Notes: generated by a model not told the origin, from the sequence alone. Numbered from the stretch's first letter, positions 23,245 to 35,806 are shown. The stretch is DNA of 64,000 bases from Rhinopithecus roxellana (GCF_007565055.1 NC_044558.1:84079444-84143443), one strand, 5' to 3'. Numbers and translations are program-made.

Positions 23245-23539
23245 TTTTTTTTTTTCTCTTTGAGATGGTCTTGCTCTCTTACCCAGACTGGAGTGCAGGG
23301 GCGTTATCACAGCTCACTGAAGCCTCGAACTCTGGAGCTCAAGTGATCCTCCCACCGCAGCCTCCTGAGTAGCTGGGGCAACAGGTGTGCACCACCATGC
23401 CCTGCTATTTATTTATTTTTTTAGAGGTGAGGTCTTACTATATTTCCTGGGCTGATCTCAAACTCCTGAGCTCAAGCCATCTTCCCGCCTCAGCCTCCCA
23501 AAGTGCCGGGATCACAGAGGTGCACCACTACACCTGGCC
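23245..23539 (-). mobile_element. AluJ-like, antisense
   Basis: A T-run, GAGATGGTCTTGCTCTC, end CCACTACACCTGGCC. Confidence 0.9.
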
Positions 23540-24239
23540 CTGCTCCCATTTCCCCTGTGATGGTGACTGTGGAAACCCTGCAGCTCCCAGCTGTGAGAAG
23601 CTGCAGGAGAGACTTACCAGCAGCCAGCAGCCCGTGGGGCAGAGTTGAGGGCAGAGCTGAGGGGGGCATGCAGGCGTTGTGTGACCAAGGAGACCGTGTG
23701 GAAAGGGGCCTGGGTGGAGTTTGATGACAAGAAGATGGACTTGGGCGGAGGAAAGTGCTTGGGTCCTGCAGCTCTGGCAAGACGTCACTCCTTTGTCATG
23801 GTTCCAAGCCATCCTTTGTGACCCCTTTGGGATGGTGAGGAAAGGCTCTGGACGTATGTGCCACCTGGGAGGGGAGGCAAGACTCCCTGGCCCACGTGTA
23901 GGTGGGGAAAGGGCCTGCCTCTCTGCTGGCCATTGCAGCCAGGTCCCCGGAGGAAGCTTTTGTCATCATACTCAAGAAGTGGGGGCTGATCTGCAGCTTC
24001 CCAGCTCCTGACTTGAGCCGGGCAGTCGCTGCTCGGGGCTGCAAGTGTGAGTCTTCTCGGCGACCCAGGCCTGGGTGTTCTGCAGCAGGCATCGCTGGGC
24101 ACCGCTGCTTCAGGCCCTGGCTGCTCTTCTCCACTCCCTGCTCTCTCCTGCACGCTCGCTGTCCCTCCCTGCAGCCTTGTGAGGTGTGGGAGCCCACAGG
24201 GGCCAGCGACTCATCCTCTCCTTGCCCTTCCCACCTCAG

Positions 24240-24355
24240 GTTGGATCCATGCTGTCTACACCCCTGTAGACTCTTTGGTATTCGGCGGAAACATCCTGCA
24301 CAGCTTTAACGTGCCCATGCAGCTGCGGATCTACGAGATCGAGGACAGGACGCGG
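24240..24355 (+). CDS. KDM2B: KDM2B coding exon, third iron ligand of JmjC
   Basis: The acceptor AG is at 24238-24239 and the donor GTAAGG at 24356. The first two bases complete the Gly codon split by the previous intron, followed by 38 codons starting WIHAVYTP and ending EIEDRTR. The His of GWIHAV is the third Fe(II) ligand, 72 residues after the first, the same spacing as H212 to H284 in KDM2A. The segment FGGNILHSFNVPMQL follows. The exon sits between an antisense Alu about 700 bp upstream and a sense Alu about 800 bp downstream. Confidence 0.97.
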
Positions 24356-25150
24356 GTAAGGAGGTTCCCTTCTCTCCTCGCGTGCACGCCCGGCCCCTGA
24401 GCTCTGCCGGTGCTCCGTGTGTGGGACAGGTCATGCTGAAGTCCTCCACAGTTGCCCCTCTCCCTCCCGCTTCCTGCCTCAAGCTGGCCTCAGTTCTGGT
24501 TCTGCAGGGCGGAGGGCAGGGGAATGCCCGCAGGAGCCCCACCCGGAGGCCCTGGAGTTTCTGTTCACCTCCAGGTTGGGGGCAGCCAAAACCCCCTTGT
24601 GGAAGAGGAAGTACCTCTGAGAAAGCACCGTGAGATTTCAGGGACCCTGCCTCTTCCTCCTCCTCACATGGAGAAAGTGGTGCGAGGGATTGGGGGATTT
24701 GGTCACTGTTGTTTGGAGGGTGGTTGTGGACCTTGGAAGGGCCTGGCCTGGTCTGAGGTCAGGTCTTGGCTATGTGTTTTCCCCAGGGACCCCAGATCTG
24801 ACTGGGGAGAGACCCTGAGGAAGCCAGTGTCTGAGTCCCCCTGGGTACTGTCTCTGAGCTAGTCTCCATATGTGCTGGGGACGTCCCTAGTTCCCTGGGG
24901 CCGAGGCTTTTCTCTGCCCTTGATGGGGACAGTGCTAGTTTCCCACACATCAAGTTTCCCTTACTCACCCCATGTCCTAGGACCAAGGGTGGAGGCTCAG
25001 GTAACTGATGTGTGTCCTTTGCTCCATGAGTGTCCCTGAAAAGGACAAGTGGCCCGACCTTGCCACCGCCTTTCTCATACTAGGACTTGATCACGTGTCC
25101 CCAGGCACGTAAGACAAGTCCCAAACTGGGTAAAAAACTGAAGACTTGGG

Positions 25151-25469
25151 GCCAGGCGTGGTGGCTCACGCCTGTAATCCCAGCACTTTAGGAGGCCGAG
25201 GTGGGTGGATCACTTGAGGTCAGGAGTTCGAGACCAGCGTGGCCAACATGATGAAACCCTGTCTTTACCAAAAATACCAAAAAGCCAGGTGTGGTGGTGC
25301 GAGCCTGTAGTCCCAGCCACTTGGGAGGCTATGGTGGGAGGGTGGTTTGAGCCTGGGAGGTGGAGGTTGCAGTGAACTGAGATCGCGCCACTGCACTCCA
25401 TCCTGGGCAACAGAGCCAGACCTGTCTCATACATAAAACAAAACAAAACAAAACAAAACAAAACAAAAA
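25151..25469 (+). mobile_element. Alu, sense
   Basis: GGCCAGGCGTGGTGGCTC to a CAAAA tail; GAGACTTGGGG-like sequence on both sides suggests the target-site duplication. Confidence 0.92.
25435..25469 (+). repeat. CAAAA microsatellite
   Basis: About six CAAAA units forming the tail of the sense Alu before it. Confidence 0.9.
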
Positions 25470-25544
25470 CCTGGAGACTTGGGGCAAAAGAAGGCCCATT
25501 TCTCGTTCTACTAGTTCCTGTTTTTTCAACACAGCTATTCAAAT

Positions 25545-25945
25545 ATTCATTTTATTTTATTTAAATTGAGATATAATTCATGTACCCTAAAACTTACCGT
25601 TCAAAGTATACAATTCAGTGGTTTTTAGTGTGTTTACAAGGTTGTATCATCATCACCACTAATTCCAGAACATTTTCATCACTCCAAAAAGAAACCTTGT
25701 ACCCACAAGCAGTCACTTCCTGTTTCTCCCTGCCTTTCCCCTGGCTAGCCCTAATCTATTTTCTATCTCTGTGGATTTGCCTATTCTGGACATTTGATGT
25801 AAATGGAGTCATTCAATATGTGGTCTTTTGTGTCTGGTTTCTTTCACGTAGCATAATGATTTCCAGGTTCATCCACATTGTAGCATGTGCCAGAGCTTCA
25901 TTCCTTTTCATAGCTGAATAATACTCCATTCTGTAGCCAGACCAC
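25545..25945 (-). mobile_element. Old L1 (L1M/L1ME) remnant
   Basis: GAGATATAATTCATGTACCC, ATTTTCATCACTCC, GGATTTGCCTATTCTGGAC and GCTGAATAATACTCC are the reverse of an ancient L1 3' end. Confidence 0.85.
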
Positions 25946-27169
25946 ACCATTTCTTCTTGGGATTTGCCTCTGAGATGACTTTTTGCCCTGGTGAGGTGTT
26001 GCTCTGCATAGATCTAAGGAGAGTTCTCACAAGGGCACCTGCTCTGTACCGAGCCCCTGTCTCTGCTGGTCTTGTTTTCAGGCCTTGGTTTGCACAAAAT
26101 CACATACATGAGCAAAGTATTAGCTACCTCCTTTGTATCCGAACATTGAATAGTCTCAGCATTGCGGGCCCTTGTCTAGGGGTTTCCTGGAGACCACTCG
26201 GAGCTGTGTTCGGTGGTCAGATGTTGCGAGGCGTGTGTACCTCTTCAGATGGACGCATGACGTCTAGATCTGCAGAGACCTGGGTCTGGACTGGGGCCCC
26301 GTGGGAGGCCCTCGTTTTGTGGACTTTCTCCCCTCGCTTCTGTGTGGCCTGCCATCCCCTTCCCACCTGGGGAAGGCCAGCCGCCACCCTGGTCTGGAGG
26401 AGCTGCCCCTTGGCGTTCAGGAGAAGAAAGGCACTGTTTGGACACAAGCGGCCATCTCACAGTCTGGGTCAATGCTGTCTGGGGCTCCGGCCAACTGTTC
26501 TTTGGCCTGTCCTGGAGTACAGGCCAGTTTGTGCACGAGCAGATGTGTGGAATAGAGACGGAGAAATCTACTAGAAGTCAGGTCCACGACTTTTCAGGCA
26601 ATTCCTGAAAGCGGGAGTCAGGCTGGGATTTCTAAAGGCTATGGCAACTTGCTGGACAACCACCCCACCCCCCCGGGAATTCAATTGTAAAGTCAGTGGA
26701 TTTGGGCCCCATGGTTCCCTTAGGAGCCCAGCTCCCCTCCCCCACCCATGACGATTGGCAGGGTGCTGGCCGGACCCCGAGTGTCACACTGAGCTTATGT
26801 GAAATATATCACATCCTCATTGAGAACGGCAGGTCTGCTCCCCCACCGGGGCTTACTGTCCCTTCCCTTGAGTGGGCACCCCATCTGGTTTCAGTGAAGC
26901 AGGCTGGCAGCGGGGGGCTCTGGGCAGACTGGGCTGGGAACGCGGCAGGCTGTTTAATCTGCTTTGATTTCTAATCTTGGGAGAGGGGCATGGCTACTAG
27001 GCCCAATTGTTTATGCCTTAGGAGCCAAGGCAAACAAAAGGTACTGGGGAGGGAGTTCTGGAACCAGATAAGATGCCAGGGCCCCTTGTCAGCTCACTAC
27101 AGCTTCATTGTTTACAGCCCTGAGAGCTTTCTTAAGAAGGTTATGGCCATTTAAAAATAGTGTTTTAAA

Positions 27170-27475
27170 GGCTGGGCATGGTGGCTTACGCCTGTAATCG
27201 CAGCACTTTTGGGAGGCTGAGGTGGGGGGATTACCTGAGGTCAGGAGTTCGAGATCAACCTGGCCAACATGGTGAAACCCCGTCTCTACTAAAAATACAA
27301 AAATTAGCCAGGCTTGGTGGTGCATGCCTGTAATCGCAGTTACTTGGGAGGCTGAGGCAGGAGAATCGCTTGAACCCAGGAGGCAAAGGTTGCAGTAAGC
27401 TGAGATTGCACCACTGCACTCCAGCCTGGGCAACAAGAGCAAAACTCCATCTCAAAAAAAAGAAAAAAAAAAAAA
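27170..27475 (+). mobile_element. Alu, sense
   Basis: GGCTGGGCATGGTGGCTTAC to an A-tail; GTGTTTTAA on both sides. Confidence 0.93.
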
Positions 27476-27596
27476 GGTGTTTTAAGAGTCCTAAAACATG
27501 GCTTTGCCTGGAAACCAAATGCCAGAGGTGGGAAAGAGAGAATCATCCGTCTCCAAGCTCCATGGTGTGGCTTTGTCTTAGAAAAAGGATTTGCCT

Positions 27597-27918
27597 GGCC
27601 GGGCGCCGGTTGCTCACGCCTGTAATCCCAGGACTTTGGGAGGCCAAGGCAGGCGGATGATCTGAGGTCAGGAGTTGAAGACCGGCCTGGCCAACATGGT
27701 GAAACCTCATCTTTACTGAAAAAATACAAAAATCAGCCAGGCGTGGTGGTGCACGCCTGTAGTCCCAGCTAATCGGTAGGTTGAGGCAGGAGAATTGCTT
27801 GAACCCAGGAGGTGGAGGTTGCAGTGCGCTTAGATTGAGCCACTGCACTCCAGCCTGGGCAACAGAGTGAGACTCCATCTCAAAAAAAAAAAAAAAAAAG
27901 AAAAGAAAAAAAGAAAAA
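27597..27918 (+). mobile_element. Alu, sense
   Basis: GGCCGGGCGCCGGTTGCTC to an A-rich tail; ATTTGCCT on both sides. Confidence 0.93.
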
Positions 27919-28478
27919 TAATTTGCCTTTGTGGCCCAAGATGGGGACCCCTATCTAAACTAGGGAACTCCAGGGTTCCCTAGGAAGCTGTATCTTACCC
28001 TCACCATTTAAATTTTTCTGGCAAGATGATAGGTGACCCCGTCCTGCAGTGTCACTGCCCACGAGGCGGCACAAACAGATACAGGCATTTGGGGACTGGT
28101 GGATTTCCATTCCCCAGCCCTTGTAGGTGAAATCTCCCCTTCCCCTCATCCTGAAGCTGTGAAGAGTGATGAAAGAGTGATGGCAACGAGTGGATATGTT
28201 GTGCATTTGGTACCTAAAACATCTTGATAATCACTACATTCTTTTAACTTCAGTTAGGTTGATAAGGAATAGATATGGTCCAAATGATCATTAAACTGCC
28301 ATCTCTCTTATATTTATCTTTTATTTATCTCCCCACCCCCCCTCCCCACCCAATGGCTCTAGTGAAAGCAGCCTTCCCAGAAAAGGTAATGCCGACATGC
28401 CCCATTCCCTCACAGCCAGTGAATCTATTTGGAAATTGCAAATAATTTACCTTCCCTCTCCCCTTCCCCCTATCCTTG

Positions 28479-28525
28479 GGTTTTTTTTTTTTTTCATTGA
28501 TTTTTTTTTTTTTTTTTTTTTTTTC
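28479..28525 (+). repeat. Two adjacent poly-T runs
   Basis: T-runs of about 16 and 24 separated by CATTGA, with no Alu body attached. Their origin is unclear; they may be remnants of antisense insertions. Confidence 0.8.
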
Positions 28526-29839
28526 CAGGAGAAAAACAAATTGTAGGACACTTCCACCCACTCTCACATTTTGACTTTTTCAAGTCCTTGTGACCTGGGA
28601 GTTCTAGATACACTTGAGAAACTTTCATTGTCATCTCCTGAGGTCACTCAGCTTGAAGATGACTTGGGCCCCTGAGGAAGGGCTGAGGTGGCACCTGAGG
28701 TCCTCTGGTAGACGGATGACCTGCAGGCTGGGAGCATTGCATGCCTTGTGACTGCCTTGCCTTTTGTTTTGGACTGACGTTGGTTAACTCAATTTGGTGA
28801 GGCTCCGAGTCTGTCAACAAATAATGTTGAGCAACCGTATGTTTAATGTCCCCAGGCATGTGGCTGAAACCTTTTGAAGGCGAAGGGTGGAAGGCGACAA
28901 CCTGTTTGTAAGTCAATTCTTTGCAAATTTTTGTTTCCCACAGTCCTCTCTTGGAAAAAAAAAATAAAATGAAAAAATAAATTTGAATTCCTTCATCAGC
29001 ATTTGTTTTCACCCAGCTGGTTTCCCTTGGGTTCAGCAACAAAGAAGGGAGACTTATCTTTTCCTCCTGAAATGCAGCCCCCCAATTTTTTCCCCCGATT
29101 TAGAAAGATTCCCAGGTGGTCATGGTGTCTGAGTAGAGTGACTTGGACAGTGTCAAAAAGATTTGAAAAGTCAAAGCCGACTTCAGAGATTTATGCATCA
29201 AGTCTCATGTCAGGAAATGTGGATGGGGGTCTGTCTGTCCTCAGCCTGCTTTTTAGGTATTGGTAATTTCTTCCAAAATCTTTTGTCCCTTTCTTTTGAA
29301 TAGAGGTGGGGCTGAGGTCCCCTAAACCCTTCTTCATAAGAAATCAAGGTTTGCTTCATGCCTAGGAGGCCCTCTGTTTTACACTCCAGAGGGCACCGAT
29401 CTAGTAACTATGAGAAAAGATGACTGTTCTCCCAGCACTGAAACTGGGGATCTCAGGAAAGGAGCTGGAGCCAAGGAAACCGCTAGGTGATAGTCCCCAC
29501 TCTGTGCATCCCCCTGGGGGCTGAAGAGCATGTGGTGGCCATGATCGCATTGCAAAGCATTCCATCCATCAGAGGCAGGCAGAGCCCAGCACCCAGTGTG
29601 CAGGCAGAGAGAGGAGGCCCCGCAATGGGAGGAGGCCTTGAGGCCAGGAGCTGAGTGAGAGGCAGGACTCTCAGAGACACTGGGTTTGGGCCTTTTCCAG
29701 ATGCGCACTTTGAGAAATGTAGGAAAATAGCATTTTAGGGCAAAAGGAGAACCGAGGTCGGCTTCTGGTTGTCTTTGTCCCAGATGGGGAATGTCACCTG
29801 TTTATTGTCAGCAGAGAGCAGGGCAGTGGGGGTGGGCCA

Positions 29840-31972
29840 GTGCGATTTGGGGAGGGGGAGAGAGTGTGAGTAGGAGGCTGGGGAGTGTGATTAGGGGGGT
29901 GGGGAGTGTGATTAGAGGGGGTGGGGAGTTTGATTAGGGGGATGGTGAGTGTGATTGGGGGATGGGGAGTGTGATTGGGGGTGGGGAATGTGATTGGGGT
30001 GGGGAGTGTGATTGGGGGGGTGGGGAGTGTAAGTAGAGGGGGTGGGGAGTGTGATGGGGGGTAGAGAGTGTGATTAGGGGGTGGCAGAGTGGTTGGGGTG
30101 GGGAGTATGGGGAGTGAGGAGTGTATTGGGGGGTGGGAAGTGTGATTAGAGGGGTTGGGGAGTGTGATTAGAGGGGGTGGAGAGTGATTACGGGGGTGGG
30201 GAGTGTGAATAGGAAGATGGGGAGTGTGATTTGGGGTGGGCAGTGTGATTGGGGGGTGGGGAGTGTGATTGGGAGGTTGGGGAGTGTGATTAGAAGGGTG
30301 GGGTGTGATTAGGGAGTGGGGAGTGTGATTGGGGGATGGGGGTGTGATTGGGGGATGGGGAGTGTGATGGGGTGGGGAGTGATTGGGTGGGGAGTGTGAA
30401 TAGGAGGGTGGGGAGTGTGATTAGAGGGGTTGGAGAGTGTGATTGGGGGGGGGAGTTTGATGGAGTGGGGAGTGTGATTTGGGGTGGGAAGTGTGATTGG
30501 GGGTGGGGAGTGTGATTGGGGTGGGGAGTTTGATGGAGTGGGGAGTGTGATTGGGGTGGGGAGTGTGATTGGGGTGGGGAGTGTGATTGGGGTGGGAGTG
30601 TGATTGGGGGTGGGGAGTGTGATTGGGGGTGGGGAGTGTGATGGGGGTGGGGAGTGTGATTGGGTGGGGAGTGTGATTGGGGGTGGGGAGTGTGATTGGG
30701 GTGGGGAGTGTGATTGGGGTGGGGAGTTTGATGGAGTGGGGAGTGTGATTGGGGTGGGGAGTGTGATTGGGGTGGGGAGTTTGATGGAGTGGGGAGTGTG
30801 ATTGGGGGTGGGGATTGTGATTGGGGTGGGGAGTGTGATTGGGATGGGGAGTGTGATTGGGGTGGGGAGTTTGATGGAGTGGGGATGTGATTGGGGTGGG
30901 AGTGTGATTGGGGTGGGGAGTGTGATTGGGGTGGGGAGTGTGATTGGGGTGGGGAGTTTGATGGAGTGGGGAGTGTGATTGGGGGTGGGGAGTGTGATTG
31001 AGGGTGGGGAGTGTGATTGCGGTGGGGAGTTTGATGGAGTGGAGAGTGATTGGGGGTGGGGAGTGTGATTGGGGGTGGGGAGTGTGATTGGGGTGGGGAG
31101 TGTGATTGGGGGGGAGTGTGATTGGGGTGGGGAGTTTGATGGAGTGGGGAGTGTATTGGGGTGGGGAGTGTGATTGGGGTGGGAGTGTGATTGGGGTGGG
31201 GAGTGTGATGGGGTGGGGATTTGATGGAGTGGGGAGTGTGATTGGGGTGGGGGGTGAGTTGATTGGGGGTGGGGAGTGTGATGGGGGTGGGGAGTGTGAT
31301 TGGGGTGGGGATTTGATGGAGTGGGGAGTGTGATTGGGGGTGGGGCGTGTGATTGGGGGGTGGGGAGTGTGATTGGGGTGGGGAGTGTGATTGGGGGGGG
31401 GGGTGTGATTGGGGTGGGGGAGTTTTGATGGAGTGGGAGTTTTGATTGGTGTGGGGAGTGTGCTTGGGGGTGGGGAGTGTGATTGGGGGTGGGGCGTGTG
31501 CTTGGGGGTGGGAGTTTGGGATGAGTGGGAGTGTGATTGGGGGTGGGGAGGTGCTGGTGGTGGTGAGTGTGATTGGGTGCGGGAGTGTGATTGGGGTGGG
31601 GAGTGGATTGGGGTGGAGTTTGATGGAGTGGGGAGTGTGATTGGGGGTGGGAGTTGTGATTTGGGTGGGCAGTTTGCTTAGAGGGGGTGGGGGTGTTGAT
31701 TGGGGTGTGGGCGTGTGATGTGGGTGGGGAGTGTGATTGGGGTGGGGAGTGTGATTGGGGTGGGGAGTGTGAGTAGGGGTTGGGGAGTGATTGGGGTTGG
31801 GAAGTATGATTTGGGGACGGTGGGAGAGTGCGATTAGGGGATTGGGGAGTGTGATTAGAGAGGGTGGAGAGTGTGATTGGGGGTTAGGAGAGTGTGAATG
31901 AGGGGATGGGGGAGTGCGATTAGGGGAGTGAAGATATTAGGGGCAGGGCAATGTGACTAGAAGGTGGGAGAC
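29840..31972 (+). repeat. G-rich minisatellite, about 2.1 kb
   Basis: More than 100 imperfect copies of a unit of about 18 bp, GGGGAGTGTGATTGGGGT, varying between 16 and 22 bp. A variant unit, GGGGAGTTTGATGGAGT, recurs about 12 times between 30450 and 31630, suggesting higher-order amplification. The two ends are more degenerate (GATTAGAGGGGGT types) than the core. The + strand has almost no C. G-runs of three to eight occur every few bases, so the sense strand and the nascent KDM2B transcript can form G-quadruplexes. Apparent open frames inside are a result of the repeat. Confidence 0.93.
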
Positions 31973-32324
31973 GGTTATTGTTCACCATCCAATTCCCTGA
32001 GTTTGCATAAGATCAGGGAGGGAAGGACGGCTCTCTGGCTCTCCCCCTTGACAAGAGAGCCAAGGAGCAAGGTGTGAGTGTGGGCGTGTAAGACCGTCGT
32101 GTGGCCTCTGCAGGAGAGGCCCCGTATGGGTGCCAGGGACCTTGTTCCATCCTTGTGTTGGGGCCATCAGTGACGTTGCTTCCTTCCCATCTTTCGGTGA
32201 CATCTCACCTGTACGGACCCTGAACTGCCCTCTGTGGAATCTCCCAGGGCTCAGGCCTTTTGACAGTTCTAGTACACAAAGCTGTCTCCACCTTTACTTC
32301 CTCTTCTATGATAAACAACCAGCC

Positions 32325-32515
32325 AGCAACATGGTAAACCCCATCTCTGCAAAAAATACAAAAAACCCCAGCCAGGCGTGGTGGTGCGCGCCTGTAGTCC
32401 CAGCTACTCACAGGGCTGAAGCAGGAGGGTCGCTTGAGCCCAGGAGGTCGAGGCTGAGTGAGCCATGACCGTGCCACTGCACTCCAGCCTAGGTGACAGA
32501 GTGAGACCCTCGCTG
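32325..32515 (+). mobile_element. Alu, 5'-truncated, sense
   Basis: Starts at CAACATGGTAAACCCC and ends GAGTGAGACCCTCGC. Confidence 0.85.
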
Positions 32516-33273
32516 TTTTTATAAAAGGGAGGTGAGACAAAAGGGATCTCCTGCTCCAGACCTGGTGTGTCTCCCTCAGCTCAGCATCACGATGGTCTCA
32601 GGTCATACCTGGGACCTGTGTCTGAGGGAGCCCTTGTGGCCCTGCAGGCTGGGCAGTGCCAGGTGGGTGTGGGGAGGAGCAGGAGGTGGACCCCTGCAAG
32701 GCCCCACCCCGGGAGGTAGGCGAGGCCACACCCTCTCACCCTCATTGGTCCACTGGCCTGGCCTCCCTCCCAAAGAGCAGGAGGAGGCTCCATTACCTGT
32801 CTGCAAATGGGTAAGGCTTGGGAGTTGATTTCTGGTTTTTAAGCGGGAGGGAGGAGCAGCAGAATCTGTGCAGGAATTTTCAGAAACAAGTAGGAACCTA
32901 TGTCTGTAGTAGCTAGGATCAGGCAGCGGCTCCCACCTGCAAGTGCCCACACTCTCTGCAGGCAGCTCAGGGGAGAATTCTGTTTTTCTGCATCTTACAG
33001 GAGCACCAAGTGGCCCCTATCCAACCTCCGGGGCGTGCAGCTCAGGGACCTTTGAGATGAGGCGCTCATGCGGGCCTTGTCCTCCGCCTCATTTGTGCAT
33101 GCTGCCGGCATCCCGCTTCCAGCTCCCCACCATTTCTCCCCCCACCATCCATGCTCTCGCTAAGATGACGACAGTGACCCTCACCCGCAGGGAGCTAGCC
33201 CCGCACTTCTCTCCCTCCTTCCCCCTGCGCCCTCTGGAAACTGACCTCTGCCTGCCTGCGTCTTTGTTTTCAG

Positions 33274-33400
33274 GTGCAGCCCAAATTCCGTTACCCCTTC
33301 TACTATGAGATGTGCTGGTATGTCCTGGAGAGATACGTGTACTGTGTGACCCAGCGCTCCCACCTCACTCAGGAATACCAGAGGGAGTCGATGCTTATTG
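33274..33400 (+). CDS. KDM2B: KDM2B coding exon, end of the JmjC region
   Basis: The acceptor CAG is at 33271-33273 after a T-rich tract and the donor GTGAGT at 33401. It encodes 42 codons plus the first base of an Asp codon: VQPKFRYPFYYEMCWYVLER, then a Tyr/Cys-containing helix and a Gln/Glu-rich end. This is the helical cap that follows the JmjC barrel in KDM2 proteins. The frame continues exactly from the previous exon. The 2.1-kb G-rich minisatellite lies in the intron just upstream. Confidence 0.97.
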
Positions 33401-35043
33401 GTGAGTGAACCGGAGGGAGCCCACGGCCTCGGCTGCACAGCTGGGGCAGAAATCATCTCACACTCCCTGTGTTCTGGGGATTCGTTGAATCAGTGTATTG
33501 GGCAGAATCCTAGGAACCCCTCAGGGGAAGCCATTCTTGTCAGTTTCCCACCTGGAATACAGAGTCCAAGAAAATGAGCTCGGATCCCCAAAAGAGTCAC
33601 GTGTGTGGCCTCCAGCCCATGGCTGTGCAGATGCAGGTTGGGGCCGCCCCGGGCTTGGCTGCTAAAACAGAATCACCCCACAGAGCAGAGAATCCTCCTT
33701 CTTTTGGCTCTTACTTGGACACCAGCTGATTTTTCCTCCTGCACCCGGAGGTTGGGTTTTTATCTGTGTAAGAGCAGTCCTGTGAGATGCAGCCAGTCCC
33801 CGAAAACTCAAGGTCGTCTTTGAGGCAGCAGGAGGGGTGACCAGGGCAGGTGGTGTGGGCTTGGAGGAGCAGAAGAGAGTGTTTGGAGCCGCTGTAGTGC
33901 CCTGCCCTGCTGCCAGTGCTTAAAGAGACATCATTCCCTCAACACGACTCTGCCCTTGAATCTTGACTCCCAGACGCCTGCTCTGAAGTTGCATCTGGCT
34001 GTGACTGCAAGCCCCGACCAGCAATCTAGAGGAAGAACGTGATTCCTCTCGACTATATCTGAGCTGTTGTCATGCAGGGGTTTTCCTGGATGATGTAGAG
34101 TCTGCAGCATCTCAGACACAGCATCTTTTTTTTTTTTTTTTTTACCAGGGGATAGAAAGATGAGACTAGTCCATCTCCTTGAGGGTCTGCACAATTTCTC
34201 CTGCAGCCTCTAGGATTTTTAGATTCTTTTTTTTCCCCCTTTACAGTAAGCTTCTTCTGTGCCTTCCCTTATGCCCCATCCCTAATGACGTTCAGGGGTT
34301 CCAGGCTGGGCGTATGATGGGGAACCAGTGTTTCCTCTGGGGCCATTGCTGGGAAGTCTTTGCCTGTGAGGTCTGTCGCGAGCCTCGTTCCCGCCTAGTG
34401 ATGTGATAATCGGGGGTTGGAAAGTCCCGAAACCCTACAACCTGCCCTTCTGGAGCTCCCAGCCTGGTAGGAGAGAAGGGAAATGATCCTGAAATAGCGT
34501 GAGAGCCGCTATGATCGCAGTAACTCCACGATCCCCCGGGGACAGAGGCTGGGGAGAGCGAGAGGCTTTCTGAGTGTCTGCAGTCCCCAGGCCAGGAAGC
34601 CGAGGGTTGGTTCTCTCACTTGGATATGTAGGACAGAAGAAGAACTTTCCATTCACAGGCACAGGAGGAAATCTCGAGGTGGTGCTTGGGTAATCGGTAC
34701 CCACATCTTCCTTATGTTTTCTTGCCACTGTTTTCCCTCTGACTCTCCCAGTCCATCTGCCAATGAGAAGGGACAACGTGAGGGAGACACTCCCTCCATC
34801 CAGAGCTGCTGTGTGCCACTGCCTGTGCCCGGGGTACCTGTGTCCTCCACACCACGGCCTTCCGAGGATGTTTCCTTTGCCTTCCATTTTTAAAACAGCT
34901 CTATTGGGATATAGTTCCTGTATCACACAATTCACCATTGCAAGTGTAGAATCCAGTGGTTTTCAGTCTATTCACAGATACATACAGCCACTGCTGCAGT
35001 CAATTTCACATTTTCATCACCGCGAAAAGAAACCTAGGGCCGG

Positions 35044-35359
35044 GGCCGGGCGCGGTAGCTCACGCCTGTAATCCCAGCACTTTGGGAGGCTGAGGTGTGT
35101 GGATCACTTGAGGTCAGGAGATTGAGACCATCCTGGCTAACAAGGTGAAACCCCGTCTCTACTAAAAAAAAAAAAAATACAAAAAACTAGCTGGGCGAGG
35201 TGGCAGGCGCCTGTAGTCCCAGCTACTCGGGAGGCTGAGGCAGGAGAATGGCGTAAACCCGGGAGGCGGAGCTTGCAGTGAGCTGAGATCCGGCCACTGC
35301 ACTCCAGGCTGGGCGACAGAGCAAGACTCCATCTCAAAAAAAAAAAAAAAAAAAAAAAA
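35044..35359 (+). mobile_element. AluYR-type, sense
   Basis: Has GAGATCCGGCCACTGC and GGCGAGGTGGCAGGCGCC; a long A-tail. Confidence 0.9.
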
Positions 35360-35533
35360 TGAAATTAGTCCAGTGTGGTGGCACATGCCTGTAATCCCAC
35401 ATACTTGGGAGGCTGAGGCAGGAGAATCGCTTGAACCTGGGAGGTGGAGGTTGCAGTGTGCTGAGATCGTGCCATTGCACTCCAGTCTGGCTGACAAAGT
35501 GAGACTCTGTCTCAAAAAAAAAAAAAAAAAAAA
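35360..35533 (+). mobile_element. Alu right-part fragment, sense
   Basis: Starts at AATTAGTCCAGTGTGGTGG and ends in an A-tail. Confidence 0.85.
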
Positions 35534-35806
35534 TCCTAGCACTTTGGGAGGCCAAGGCGGGTGGATCCCTGAGGTTAGGAGTTCGAGACCAGCCTGACCA
35601 ACATGGTGAAACCCCGTCTCTACTAAAAAACACAAAAATTAGCTGGGTGTGGTGGTGCACCTGTAATCCCAGCTACTCGGGAGGCCGAGGCAGGAAAATC
35701 CCTTGAACCCAGGAGGTGGAGGTTGCAGTGAACTGAGATCACACCACTACACTCCAGCCTGGGCGACAGAGTGAGACTCTGTCTCAAAAAAAAAAAAAAA
35801 AAAAAA
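35534..35806 (+). mobile_element. Alu, 5'-truncated, sense
   Basis: Starts TCCTAGCACTTTGGGAGG directly after the previous tail. Confidence 0.9.

Larger units (their letters stand above)
24356..33273 (+). other. KDM2B: KDM2B intron, 8.9 kb
   Basis: A phase-0 intron. It holds three sense Alus, an old antisense L1 piece (25545-25945), a double poly-T run (28479-28525), the G-rich minisatellite (29840-31972) and a truncated Alu (32325-32515). Unique stretches 24356-25150, 25946-27160, 27919-29839 and 32516-33273 show no recognised element. Confidence 0.85.

Noticed and set aside
30604..31681. Gly-Val-Ser-Glu repeat frames in the minisatellite
   Set aside because: They are direct translations of the 18-bp unit. 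Frame is lost at each odd-length unit, and there is no start context or flanking gene.
29840..31972. Regular repeats resembling a CRISPR array
   Set aside because: Units are contiguous and have no unique spacers; the context is a primate intron. This is a minisatellite.
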